This document shows, piece by piece, positions 9,960 to 21,170 of a stretch of DNA of 64,000 nucleotides. Source of the DNA: Rhodocollybia butyracea (taxonomy: Eukaryota; Basidiomycota; Agaricomycetes; Agaricales; Omphalotaceae). The first letter of the stretch is position 1; every line of letters begins with the position of its first letter. A model generated the notes under the pieces. The model was given only the letters and a program-made list of their open reading frames with translations, was not told the DNA's origin and did no database searches. The translations under genes and the position numbers were made by a program. The stretch covers positions 108,905 to 172,904 of the forward strand of contig JADNRY010000131.1 of the NCBI GenBank assembly GCA_015501585.1. Reading direction: 5' to 3'.

Positions 9960-11781
9960 TTCACCTCGTAAGTCCGCTCACTGATACCTCTCTTCTTGTT
10001 AGGGTGTATGAGGCATGCATAGATTATCCTTCTTTACAATGACTTCCTCAATGCAAGGACGTCAAAATCGAGCAACATACGGAAGAACTCGACATTGAAA
10101 TGGCCGCTATTCAAAGAACTAATCAAAGAAATAACCTCTGTTTCGTGCTCAAAAAAGCCAGAGTTTGGAGTCTTAACCAGTTTTTGAAAGGAAATACTAT
10201 CTGATTGGAAAAATACCAGGTCATTCTCACTCCAGCATTCAAGTAAATACCTTGTGTGCTCCACTCGTAGGAGGCCAAGTATACATATCCACAGTTGGTG
10301 CACCCAAAATGGACATATGAAATGTCAACCTCAATAAGGCTTCAGTGAAATAAAAGGCTAGTACGGTCGACAGAGCCCATCAGATTGTGAGCAGAGATCG
10401 GCGGAAAGCCTTACTATTGCCGACGGGGATAGCGTAGGATCGTAATTTTCGCTGATCCTGGCGCAGTGAAATGACGAGAATGGCCACTGAACTTGAGTGT
10501 CCTGCTCATTTTCGTGAGCGATCTTTGTGATGTTGTTTCAGAAATAAACTCACGCACAATTAGATGGAGCTAGAACGGAACCGAATTCCCCATGTTTTTG
10601 AAGGCCCACCTTCACTTTCTTACAACGCATCTTCCTTGTGCTCTTAATGCTTTCGCAGTCTCCTGCGTATGGAACAAGTCCCATATACTAATCGGAGTAC
10701 ATCATATTTATTTGATTCTTACCATGGATAGTTTTTCGATAGTCTTTTTTTCCAAAGATTGACACATGAACCGGTCACCAGAGATGATGAAGATCTGATA
10801 TGTTGCTGATGCAGAATTAGCGTCCTCGATTCGGTGCAACTTGTGTCATTCATCAGTCTCGATGTATTGTACCTCTATATGTACTCCCTCCTGATACCCA
10901 CTATCACTGTAGCTCCACCAACGCCCAAAGACCCTCCCCAATACACTACATAGAATGAAGGCGCAGTCTGCCGCACCTCCTCGTGTCTTGGTACTTAGTC
11001 TAACCTGTCCGCAAGGTTTGAAAAATTCCAAAAAAAAAAACCTCTATATGTATGGCTACGATGCCGCCGAGGCCTAATCGTGACGTTACGGTAAATTATG
11101 GGGCCGTTTCCTTGCTTCTGATTGTGACATGTAAAAGTTCAGTGTGTATTTCACTAATCCGGTCGCCCTCAAAAATGGGGCCCCGCCCTTGATGCGGACC
11201 GTGACGTGCACTTGGTGACGGTTGTGTACTTGTGATCTCACAATCTTAGTTTCACAAGCCAGAATTCACGAGAGGGAAAAAAAATCGTTCGCTCAACTCC
11301 GCTTCCACTGCTTGAATCACGAGCTTTGCTGTCCTTAAGTTTGTGGCGCATCTCTTTCCCGCAGCCCCTCCAACCCTTTCGTGTGTGCCTATAGCTCTTT
11401 TTGCATCGTCAATATCACGACTTGATTTGTTCCTACCATGCCAATGAGCTCCACCAACGCAGGCGCATCTTGGAGTTATTGGGAAATACTTTTGATCCTA
11501 AGTATTTTTGGTCTTGAACACGGAAAGATTCGGACCATGCAGGTCAAAGCGTAACTTACCGAGCGCTTTTAGGATGACAAATTCAAGTAGCATATAAAAT
11601 TTTGTGACGAAAATCATGATTTCACTGTTAACGAACTGAAAAATTTATTCCTGACATTTATAAAATCTAAGAGATATCCCAACCGCAATTTATAGTACTT
11701 GAACAATTTACATAGAACGAATACAACTTGTAACCAGTCGAACTATGCTTTCGAACCGTTAAGCGCCTCAGTCTCTCGGGC
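9960..11781. other. No gene recognised
   Basis: The first part (10.0-10.5 kb) is a hydrophobin 5' flank unit also seen at 12.65-13.25 kb (for example 'atgacttcctcaatgcaa' and 'cttcagtg.aataaaaggctagta'). The rest has only short unrelated ORFs. From about 11.5 kb the sequence resembles the 9.1-9.4 kb 3' flank of H4. Confidence 0.45.
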
Positions 11782-12543
11782 TCAGAGAGTAACAGGAGCG
11801 CAACCGACGGAGATGAGACCACCTGTAAAGCCTAGTCAGTAATGGTATAAAACCACGAATGTTCTTCATATCACCGTCTGAGTTGTCTTCGCAGCAAACG
11901 GTTTGAGCAGTACTACAAAGCCAATCGTGAGTATCAAGCTAGGGAAAAAAAATGTGAAGAAAATGTCTTACCACGTTCCGCCTCCAGCAACGTTAACGCC
12001 GGAGCAATCGAGCCCGACGAGACCAGTCAGGTCGCCAACGTCAACACCAATGAACGCAAGCAGTGAGGTGGTGTAATCGTCTGACGCAGCTTCACTGGCA
12101 GTTTGGGTTTCTTGGCAGCACTGAATGGGACCGGTGGTGCACTTGTTGCCGGGCTGAGGAGCAGGAGCAGGAGGATAAGCAGGAGGAGTATGAGCAGGAG
12201 GAGTATGAGCAGGAGGAGTATAAGCAGGAGGAGTATGAGCAGGAGGAGTATGGGCAGGGGGAGTATGAGCAGGGGGAGTATGAGCAGGGGGAGTATGGGC
12301 AGGGGGAGTATGAGCAGGGGGAGTATGGGCCGGAGGAGTATGGGCCGGAGGAGTATGAGCCGGAGGAGTATGAGCCGGAGGAGTATAAGCAGGAGGAGTA
12401 TGGGCCGGAGGAGTATTAGCCGGAGGAGTATAAGCAGGAGGAGCAGGAGGAGCCGGAGCCGGAGTATGAGCCGGGGCCGGATAATTACCGGCTAACGCAA
12501 CGGTAGCAAGAGCGGCAGAGACAAAGGCGACTTTATACTGCAT
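11782..12543 (-). CDS. Class I hydrophobin with TPPA repeat spacer (H5)
   Basis: Model complement(join(11782..11822,11875..11912,11972..12543)), 216 aa, about twice the length of the other hydrophobins here. After the signal peptide MQYKVAFVSAALATVALAG comes a Pro/Ala leader, then about 18 five-residue units TPPAH, with TPPAY and TPPAN variants, before the first cysteine (KCTTGPIQCC). The hydrophobin core is complete: 36-residue Cys3-Cys4 loop, GLDCSGVNVAGGGT, exon 2 CTAQTVCCEDNSD, exon 3 GLISVGCAPVTL. Every second unit being His gives a His- and Pro-rich extended stalk, so the protein may sit further out in the wall or bind wall polymers or metal; that is inference. The closest relatives in the array are H3 and H4, whose shorter AP-rich spacers occupy the same place. 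Confidence 0.9.
12171..12440. repeat. 15-bp coding minisatellite (about 18 units)
   Basis: Plus-strand unit GGAGGAGTATGAGCA with variants (gag/ggg, gagc/gggc/taagc). It codes on the minus strand for TPPA(H/Y/N) in H5. Blocks of identical third-position variants ('agggggagta', 'cggaggagta') suggest several rounds of unit duplication. Confidence 0.9.
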
Positions 12544-12632
12544 GATGAGTGAGTGAGAGTGTGCAGTGAAGAGAACTTGAACTACTAGTGTTAGCTGTTC
12601 GAGTACAGAACCTCTCTCAAATTTGGGCTACC

Positions 12633-12638
12633 TTTATA
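12633..12638 (-). promoter_or_regulatory. TATA box of H5
   Basis: Minus-strand GGTATAAAGGTAGC, 90 nt upstream of the start codon. Confidence 0.5.
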
Positions 12639-13075
12639 CCTTTCACCTCGTAAGTCCGCCCACAGGTACTTCTTTTCTTGTCGAGGTGTACGAGACATGG
12701 ATAGATTGACCTTCTTTACAATGACTTCCTCAATGCAAACCCGTCAAAACAGAGCAACAAACCGAATAACTCGACATTGAAATGGCCACTGATTCGAGGA
12801 ACTAATTAAAGAAGACCCTTTTGTTTCGTGCTCAAAAACCCAGGATTTGAAATCTTGACCTGATTTTGAAAGGAAGTAATATTTGGCTGGGTAAATACCA
12901 GGACATTCTCAATAAAGTATTTATCTCGTGTGTCCATAGTAGGCCCAGGTTGGAAGAAAGTAGAAAACAATACATAACCATATACAGCTGATGGACCCTA
13001 AATGGACTCATGAAATCAACCTCAATAAGGCTTCAGTGGAATAAAAGGCTAGTACAATCGACAGAGTTCATCAGA

Positions 13076-13133
13076 GTCTAGGTAGAGATCGACCAAGTCT
13101 GGGTAGAGATCGACGAGTCTGGGTAGAGATCGA
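13076..13133. repeat. Three tandem ~20-bp units
   Basis: Three copies of GTCTGGGTAGAGATCGACNA in a row within the H5 upstream flank; no coding role seen. The rest of 12.64-14.22 kb holds no gene I can support. Confidence 0.8.
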
Positions 13134-13798
13134 CAGACTCAAGCCTTACTATTGCCGACGAGGATAGCGTAGATTTCGCTGGCAGCCAAAGCGCCACAGC
13201 GGAATAACGAGAATGGCTACTGGAACAGTCTAGCTTCATTTCTGTAAGCCGACATTCGCGATCTTTGTTATCCTGTTGCAGCAATAAAAATGCTGGACTC
13301 TGAAAGAGGCGTAAAGTTGAACGGAGCTAGAACGGAGTCCTCATACCACAACTAAGTTGTCTGTAACCGGCCTACATTCACTCCCCATAACGCGTCTTCT
13401 GTGTACGTTGTACTTGATATGCTTTCAATAGTCGTCTCAAATGGAACACCTCCCAATATGTAGTACATCACATTTATCTGCTCCCTTAGCTCCTCCGACG
13501 CTTTTGTCTGTGCCGATACTCTGCTTTTCCATCGTCAACGTCACGACTTCATTTGTTCCTACGGCAAGTTCCACAGGCGTAAGTACCGCTTGGAGTTATC
13601 GAGAAATACTTTTCATCATAAGTATTTTGACGTTTCGATAGGGCTTGCGCATAGAATTCACTCGATTAGGAGCCCAACGCGCGAGAGAGGAGTGTGCTAC
13701 GGAGTGAGTACTTGCTATTGAGAAACGTTCGCTGGGAGTTCTGTTCCAAGTTACGCAAGATGATATCACCCAAGGTCATGAGTACCTCTATTTCACCT

Positions 13799-13991
13799 CA
13801 TCCTTTGAGCACAAAGCACCCCACACTTGAATCGCACTGTGTATGTGCTATATCTTAACAGTGTTGTTAAAACTCGAAGGATCATCCCGCAATTGGATCG
13901 AAAATCATGGCAAAAAAAAAGGATGTGGCCAACATCCTTTGAGCACAAAGCACCCCACACTTGAATCGCACTGTGTATGTGCTATATCTTG
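13799..13991. repeat. Direct repeat of about 58 bp, two copies
   Basis: The block beginning ATCCTTTGAGCACAAAGCAC and ending GTGCTATATCTT occurs at about 13799-13857 and again at 13934-13991, separated by 76 bp. The copies are essentially identical. No flanking target duplication is obvious. Confidence 0.85.
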
Positions 13992-14221
13992 ACTGTTAAA
14001 AAAAGGACCGAGCAGCTAATCAATGGACCGAACCATTCAGCTGTAAAAAGGCCCCAAGTACTGTGTAAAGCACCGTACACAAATCGAGATCGACTTTGAA
14101 ATATTCGAAAGCATGTAAAATTGATATATATCCATATACGAGCAGCACCAGCAAAAGGTGTGATGGAAAAGTAACGAGTTGTACGCATCCCAGCTAGACT
14201 GACAAACCCTCGGGAGTCTCC

Positions 14222-14641
14222 CTCAGAGTAACGGGAGCACAGCCGACAGAGATGAGTCACCTGTAGAGCTTTAGTCAGTAATGTAGAGTATTATTCCTAC
14301 CCGTGGCGTTGTCGATACAGCAAACAGCTACAAAGAAAACGGAGAACAGTGAGCGTCAAGTGCGATACATTATTAGAGAATGGCTTACCAGGTGTCGCCA
14401 CCAGCAATGTTAATACTGGAGCAAGTGAGACCAAACAAAGCCAGTACATCCCGATCAGAAAACCAAGGAGTACAAAGGTGCCGGGGTCAACGGCAGCTTG
14501 AGAAGCAATTTGGAAGTTGTCGCAGCATTGAACGGGACCAGTGGAGCAGCTGGTAGCGGGCTCATTACGAGGAGCGGGTTGGCAAGTGCTGCGTGCAAGA
14601 GTAACGAGAGAGGGGGGAACGAAAGCGAGTTTGAACTGCAT
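14222..14641 (-). pseudogene. Class I hydrophobin pseudogene (H6)
   Basis: MQFK-group locus with lesions in all exons. Exon 1 starts MQFKLAFVPPSLVTLA and keeps NEPATSCSTGPVQCC, but an out-of-frame deletion of about ten bases in the LLGFLIG region shifts the frame before Cys 4. In exon 2 about a dozen bases between the acceptor and CCTGT are missing, removing the Cys 5 region; CCIDNAT remains. Exon 3 has lost one G after the acceptor and two bases before the stop. This is an old, dead copy, unlike the single-base lesions of H2 and H4. Confidence 0.85.
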
Positions 14642-14939
14642 TGTACTTGAACGACGAATATTGATTGTTCCAGTAAAGAACTCCTTCATACCTTCCATAG
14701 AGCCTGCTAAAGATTCCATTCTTACATGGCCCATCCATCTTACTTCCTTGCGATCCTCCATCGAAAAACTGTCCAAGCGCAGGAACGAAAAGAAAAGAGA
14801 CGGAGCTTCCTCGAAGTCGGGAGGGATTGATATCCTTTCCAAGAAAATACCGTTTGGTGTCCTCGAATTACGGAACGCGCGCTGTGTTCGAGTCAGAAGA
14901 AACTGCAAGATCAGACGATTCCAAATTCAGTAGACAGTT

Positions 14940-16480
14940 CATGCATTTCGAGGACATAGGCAGGGTAAAATTTGATATATGGTAATATGACATGCATGAC
15001 AGGCGTCTTTTGAAGATCTCAAGAACGAAGTAGGATGTATATGACTGAGCGCCTTACTATTGCCGCTGGGATGGCGTAGGAGGGGTGATATTTGCTGTAT
15101 ACGGCTGCTCTTGGAAGCGGAATAACGAGAAAATCTTCATCGACGTAGAGTACCTATTATGAGTATCGGGCTAGAGTGCAGAATGTAAGATACGTAACAG
15201 ACGGAACTCGAATGGACCGTTTTAACCAAGGTGAACGACCCACTCCCATCGTCTTGATTTAGATAGTTTTGTTGATATGTTGATAGCCACAAAATGGCTA
15301 TGGAGGCGCTGAGGAGACAGTCATGGAAAGAAGCTTGATCGGGTTACTTTTGCTGCGACGGCCTTCTGTACAGAGTGATGCCTGTAAATGAATAGGTCGG
15401 CAGAGACGATGACAATAGCAAAAAACGCAGGGCAGAGGAAATTCGTCCAACAACCGACAGCCGCGGGTTTCTCGCAGAGAAAGCAACCTCCTTTTAGCAA
15501 ATTTCTGATACTTTGACTGAAAAAAACTTTCATTGAGTCATGACAGAACTTGACCGAGGCCGTGATCACATCGTTTTCCGTGTTCTCAGCCACCCGTCAT
15601 CGAGTTGGCATTTTCCTTAGCCACGCTTGTGTAGGTCGCAGAATCCTGTGAAATGTTCCTCTACCGGGCTGCGTTGGTGTTACTCGAATGAGAGCCAGTG
15701 CCAAAAGCTGACGTCGAGGTAATTCATATCCAAGCTGTGGTAGATTCTTGAAAGTCATGCAGCGCGAATCTACGTCACTGTCGAGGCCAGTATTTATAGT
15801 ATGAGACGTACAAACGCACCTATAAACCAATATCTGCTTCATAGTTGGCCGTTTGAACCCGATGCCAATGCCCTCAAACGTCTTCCAATTGCAGTCACTA
15901 GAACCTACGATATAGCACAAACAGCAATGAGTTCTTGCATCCAAGCATAGTACTAATCAAATGTCCTTCAAATAGCGGTATATCGTATCCTCGACACATG
16001 GACTTCTAGTTGACTTGAACGATGAACGCGGTGAACAGAAGTGTTGGTTTGATGACGAGCATGATTCGGGAAGGAAAGTTTGGGGCCAGGTGAACTTGTC
16101 AGCCGCGACACAATCGAACGCAGAGGTAGCGTCAGACAATGGCTTTTGGGTTGCTTTTGAGTTTTGGATTCACATAGAAGGAAAGAAGGAACGTGACAAA
16201 TCAAGCGCTCAAAGTCATTCAGCGCTTCAAGTTCGACATCTTTCCATTCTTTCCACTTGGAAACTCGGTTCATCGTTCTTGTACTACTCACCAATTTGGC
16301 CTCCGATGAACATCCCTCCCCTGGCCGAACTGGAGTCCCTCCTCTCGCGGTTGTAGAATGCTCGAAAGTAAATTCAGAATCAAGTTCGGACTCGGATACC
16401 AAGGAGAACTCAGAACAAACCAAATATACGTGGCATGACAGTACCCACTGTAGTAGTATGAGCCGTCTCATGTCCCTTTA
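14940..16480. repeat. Hydrophobin 5' flank unit, copy 1
   Basis: Related segments lie at 20440-21170, 23060-24360 and 26070-27460. Markers are 'gaggacataggcag.gtaaaa', 'gcggaataacgagaaaatcttca', 'ttgctgcgacggccttctgtacag' and 'gcagagacg.tgacaat'. Minus-strand ORFs in it are open in some copies and interrupted in others. I see no confident gene, only decayed coding-like stretches. Confidence 0.7.
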
Positions 16481-17400
16481 CATGTACACTTCACATCGTA
16501 TGAAAACCACCATCCCATTCTCAACGCCTGTTCTACCCCCGTCCGGATTTCTCTACGCTCAAATCCCTTTGGTTATTGACTGTTGGAAGATTGGGCTGCT
16601 GATTGCGTAGCAACCACCTTAGAACCCACGCTACGACCCTCTCCCAACGTTTTTTTTACTCAACATTGCTCTTTCAAGCCTATCTTCTTCTCCTTTAGCA
16701 AAGTTGTAGGCTCCGATCATTGATTCTGTTAGTATTACAACCGTTGCTCAGCCTTCCTTGGGATTGTCTTGCTATACCGGTACAATGCTCCTTAACTTAG
16801 CGCGTGTCTTCCTCAACCCTGTTCAGCAACGTAGTGGCAACGAGTTGTCTCATAGGATGAGGCGGAATTTGATTGTCCCGATGTTTAGGTGCCATTTCGG
16901 GTTGGGCCGTACAAGCTTTTGAGGCATCGGGTTGTGATAAATATGGTGTCCGCTGTAAGTAGTACTGATCTAATACTATCCTATCGTCCCTCTGTACTTC
17001 TGGACTTCAACATCAACTAGTATGGACGGCAGCTTGGTCTCAATGGGTGCTGCATGTCGGAAAGAGTTTGTTTTGTGCGGCGCTAGATTTAGAGCGATTT
17101 GTTGACTGAATGACTTGTACATGGCTTTCTACAGTTTGTGGCACGACGTCTTCAATCACCCCGTTTGGGAACCCAGTCTGTATTCCTCTTTCGTCCCGTT
17201 CCCGACATCTCCAACACAAACTCATAATGAACTAAGGACGATTGATCCTAAATAACTCGACCTCGCTGTCCAATTCATCTTCGTGGTAGGTTCCGTGAAT
17301 GGTAAAATTGCTGAGGACCTGGGTGTCTCGGTTTCCGGTTCGCCTGAGGACGGGTATTAATGGGTACACATATTCAATTCTTGTACTTCATAGGGCTATC
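16480..17400. repeat. Flank unit shared with 24.3-24.6 and 27.5-28.25 kb
   Basis: Shared blocks include 'gttattgactgttggaagattgggctgctgattgcg' (16.57 and 27.79 kb) and 'ccgacatctccaacacaaactc' (17.2, 24.5 and 28.2 kb). No gene recognised. Confidence 0.65.
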
Positions 17401-17748
17401 TCTCACTCCACTAGTAACTCTTAAGAAAGAAGATATCAATCCATTCGGGCCGGCCAAAGGTCAAAGCGTAATTTACTGAACATCTTAGATGATTTACTTC
17501 AAGTACAAAGCACCATATACGATTGAACTCGACAAGTATATCCGAAAGCATACAGAACTGGTGTATATTTATATACTGGTTTTTTTATAATACAATTTTC
17601 AATGCATGAGTCAGGTGTCCCGACTTCTCAGTAAGTCCCAAAGAATAGGTTAACTGCCACAGCGAACGGCGCGATAGAAAAAGTCCCGGATGTATGACTT
17701 GTACGCATCCCAGCTAACTGAAGAGTAGGGAGTCTCTGATGCTCAAAC

Positions 17749-18192
17749 TCAGAGAGTGACAGGAGCACAGCCGACAGAGATGAGTCCACCTGCAGACCTT
17801 TAGTCAGTAATAGAGTCATGAGATGTAGAGTATCATTCTTACCTGTGGCGTTGTCGGTACAGCAGACAGCTTGAGCAGAGCTAACAAAAAGAACAGTGAG
17901 TTTCAAGTCTGACCCACGATTAAAAAAGGGCCTACCAGGTGCCTCCACCAGCAACGTTAATGCCGGAGCAAGTAAGACCAACGAGTCCGGTCACATCTCC
18001 GATGAGGACACCAATGAGCCCAAGGAGTATGAGGGTGCCGGGATCTGCGGCAGCTTGCGAGGCAGTTTGGACACTTTCGCAGCACTGAACGGGACCGGTG
18101 GAGCAGCTGCTAGCGGGCTCATTACGAGGAGCGGGTGAGGCGAGTGCAAGAGTAGCAAGAGCGGCGGAAACGAAAGCGAGTTTGAACTGCAT
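17749..18192 (-). CDS. Class I hydrophobin (H7)
   Basis: Model complement(join(17749..17789,17843..17880,17936..18192)), 111 aa. The start is set at MQFKLAF by alignment with the paralogues; an open frame continues upstream but contains the TATA region. Signal peptide MQFKLAFVSAALATLALA, mature N-terminus SPAPRNEPASSC, then CSTGPVQCCESV, a 36-residue loop, GLTCSGINVAGGGT, exon 2 CSAQAVCCTDNAT, exon 3 GLISVGCAPVTL. All eight cysteines and all splice sites are present. It differs from H8-H10 by E for D after CC and by A for V in the last motif. Confidence 0.93.
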
Positions 18193-18267
18193 GATGATGT
18201 AGTGAAGAGTACTTGAACGACGAGTGTTAGTTGTTTGAGTAAAGAACTCCTTCCAATTCGGCCAGCC

Positions 18268-18273
18268 TTTATA
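18268..18273 (-). promoter_or_regulatory. TATA box of H7
   Basis: Minus-strand TGTATAAAGGCTGG, 76 nt upstream of the start codon. Confidence 0.5.
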
Positions 18274-18589
18274 CATTTTCGTTTTCCACAAAGCCTGCCT
18301 AGAGATACCACTCTTGCCCAGATATACATAGCCCACTCTTCTTACTTCCTCGTCACTCACACGGGAAAGCTGTCGGAGTGGTGCAACAAACATGACGATT
18401 CGACGCTGAAGTGGAGCATAGTTGAAGAAAGAAACGGTTGGTTCCTGTAACTCGCCGAAAGAACGAGGAATCAGACAGTTCCTTTGTTCAAAGGCAGTAT
18501 TTGAGTAGGCAAATGACTCCTGACAGGTCATTTACCTTGTTCCACTGTGTACCTGAATTCCGGAACATGGGTTCGTTCAAGTAGTACGA

Positions 18590-19480
18590 GATCATACAGT
18601 CCCTAATGATAGTTCATGCAGTGTAAGGACATGGGTTGAGTAAACAGGTGGTACATATGATACGTTCTGAAGATCCTGCAGACTAAGAAGGACCGAATCT
18701 GCCATAGCCTGAATAGAGACCTCACTATTGCCGAAGCGGGTGACGTAGGCGTGCGAGGACAGTATGATAACGTATACCGAAGACCACGCAGACAAAGTAG
18801 CATCAACCTCCAAAGCGCCTCATTGCTTTTGCCAACGGGAGGACGCAGAAGTGTAATTTTCGTTGTATTAAATAACTACTCTTCGAAGCGAGAGTGCTAG
18901 TGATCACCTAGTTTCGGTGGTGCTTAGTGCAACTAGCTGCACAATATACTCGCGCATGTATTACTACTAGATGTAAACTAGGTATGACTTCAGGGGCCAG
19001 AGCTTAATCATAGCCTACCTCGAACCAACGATCTCTCCCTGGGGACCCAAAAAATGCTATTTGATAATATGGATTCAAGCTTCAGTTCAAGCTCGCGCTG
19101 ACAATATATCGGGCAGGAAGATATAGAACGGCGACATGGGCAAATTGTACTTGCCGTTGCCTGTTGTTTTTTTATTTTTCAAGTTGTGGTAAATTTGCTG
19201 AGCACCTGAGTGCCTCGGTTTCCGGTCCATCTATTAATGTGTACCCATATTCAATTCTTGTATGTACTTCATAAAGCGATCTCTCACTCCACTAGTAAGA
19301 AATACATTCGGGCCGAGGGTCAAAGCGTAATTTACTGAACATCTTAGATGATTTGCTTCAAGTACAAAGCACCATATGTGATTGAGCTCGACAAGCATAT
19401 CCAAAAGCATAACAAAACTGGTGTATATTTATATACTGATTTTTTTAGAATACAATTTACAATGGAGTCAAAGGTCCCGA
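18590..19480. repeat. Flank block shared with 21.2-21.9 and 24.7-25.1 kb
   Basis: Shared markers are 'tgatagttcat.cagtgtaaggacat.ggtt', 'gttctgaagatcctgcagacta' and 'gtcaaagcgtaatttactgaac'. It links the 5' flank of one hydrophobin to the 3' flank of the next, so it is part of the array repeat unit. No gene seen. Confidence 0.7.
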
Positions 19481-19606
19481 CTTCTCAGTAAGTCCCAAAG
19501 AATAGGTTAACTGTCCCAGCAAACGGCGCGATAGAAAAAGTCCCGAATGTAGGACTTGAACGCATTCCAGCTAAGCTGAAGAGGTGGGAGTCTCTGATGT
19601 TCAAAC

Positions 19607-20049
19607 TCAGAGAGTAACAGGAACACAGCCGACAGAGATGAGTCCACCTGCAGAGCTTTGGTCAGTAATAGAGTCATGAGATGTAGAGTATCATTCTTAC
19701 CTGTGGCGTTGTCGGTACAGCAGACAGCTTGAGAAGAGCTACAAAAAGAACAATGAGTTTCAAGTCTGAGACATGATTGGAAAATGGCTTACCAGGTGCC
19801 TCCACCAGCAACGTTAATGCCGGAGCATGTAAGACCAACGAGTCCGGTCACATCCCCGATTAGGACACCAATGAGCCCAAGGAGTGCAAGGGTGCCGGGA
19901 TCTGCGGCAGCTTGCGAGGCAGTTTGGACGCTGTCACAGCACTGAACAGGACCGGTGGAGCAGCTGCTAGCGGGCTCATTACGAGGAGCGGGTGAGGCAA
20001 GTGCAAGAGTAGCGAGAGCGGCGGAAATGAAAGCGAGTTTGAACTGCAT
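19607..20049 (-). CDS. Class I hydrophobin (H8)
   Basis: Model complement(join(19607..19647,19701..19738,19793..20049)), 111 aa. The exon 1 product is identical to that of H9 except Ile for Val at residue 8 (MQFKLAFI). Exon 2 gives CSSQAVCCTDNAT and exon 3 GLISVGCVPVTL. The class I pattern is complete. Start chosen at MQFK; the frame is open upstream to the 5' leader. The near-identity to H9 points to very recent duplication or gene conversion. Confidence 0.93.
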
Positions 20050-20122
20050 AATGATGTAGTGAAGAGTAATTGGACAAGTGTTAATTGTTTGAGTAAAGAA
20101 CTTCATCTGAGTTTAGCTAGCC

Positions 20123-20128
20123 TTTATA
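20123..20128 (-). promoter_or_regulatory. TATA box of H8
   Basis: Minus-strand GGTATAAAGGCTAGC, 74 nt upstream of the start codon. Confidence 0.55.
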
Positions 20129-20439
20129 CCTTTTGGTTTTCCACAAAGCCTGCCTGAAGATACCACTCTTGCCCAGATGTACATAGCCCACCCATCTTAC
20201 TTCCTCGTCATCTTCAGCGAAAAGCTGTCCGAGTGGAGCAACAGGGTATTTGATATTGAGCCGGAGCCTATCTGAAGAATGGAATGTCTAGGTCATCGAA
20301 GTCGCCCAAAAGAACGAGGGATTGAACAGATCCTTTTCAAGGTAATATCATTTGGTGTCCCTGGATTCCGGAACGTGGGCTTTGTTCAAGGTAGAAGAAA
20401 CGGGAAGATCAGAAGAATCCCAATTCAGTCGACAGTTGA

Positions 20440-21170
20440 TGTAGTGCGAGGACATAGGCAGCGTAAAATTCAATATGTGGTACATCTAGTGATATGATAG
20501 GCGTCTTTTGAAGGTCTCATAAGCAAAGTAAGCAAGATGTATAGAGACTGAGCGCCTTACTATTGCCGTTGGGGATGACGTAGGAGGTGGGATTTTTGTT
20601 GTATACACTGCTCTTGGAAGCGGAATAACGAGAAAATCTTCAGTGACGTAGAGTGCAGTGAACTATCATGAGTATCAGGCAAGATTGCAGCATGTAAGAT
20701 ACGACTGAGACGGAACTCGAACGGACCGTTTTAACCAAAGTAAACGACCCACTCCCATCCCTGCTAGTGCGTCTTGCTTACTTTTGATATCCACAAAATG
20801 GCTGTTGAGGTGTTGACGTCGAGGAGCCAGTCATGGAAAGAAGGTTGATCGGTTTACTTTTGCTGGGACGGCCTTCTGTACAGTGTGATGCCTGCAAATG
20901 AACAGGTCAGCAGAGACGGTGACAATGGCACGAAATTACAGGGCAGATGATGTTACAAGAGCCGAGAGCCGTGGGTTTCTCGCAGAGAAAGGAGCAGCTT
21001 CACCAGCTCCACCGAATTTTTGATACTTTGGCCGGAAAAGCTTTCATTGACGGGACTCTCAGCTGCATCACCATCTTTCCTTCGCGAGGCTTGCACAGGT
21101 TGCAGAATCATGTAAAGTGTTCCTCTATCGGGGCTCTGATGTTACTTGAATGAGAGCCAGTGCCAAATGT
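20440..21170. repeat. Hydrophobin 5' flank unit, copy 2
   Basis: Shorter copy of the 14.94-16.48 kb unit; it stops near 'ttacttgaatgagagccagtgccaaa' and continues into the block shared with 24.7 kb. Confidence 0.7.

Noticed and set aside
12171..12440. Repeat array that might be mistaken for CRISPR
   Set aside because: Units are contiguous 15-bp coding repeats with no spacers, in a eukaryotic gene.
12063..12495. Two plus-strand ORFs of Glu/Tyr or Ser/Arg repeats
   Set aside because: They are antisense readings of the 15-bp repeat in H5; the minus frame has the signal peptide and the cysteines.
15298..16471. Minus-strand ORFs such as those ending at 15321 and 15968
   Set aside because: Equivalent positions in the other three flank copies carry stops or shifts, and no domain or splice plan emerged.
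17932..18531. 199-aa N-terminally extended form of H7
   Set aside because: The extension runs through the TATA region and is absent from the other paralogues; the signal peptide begins at MQFK.
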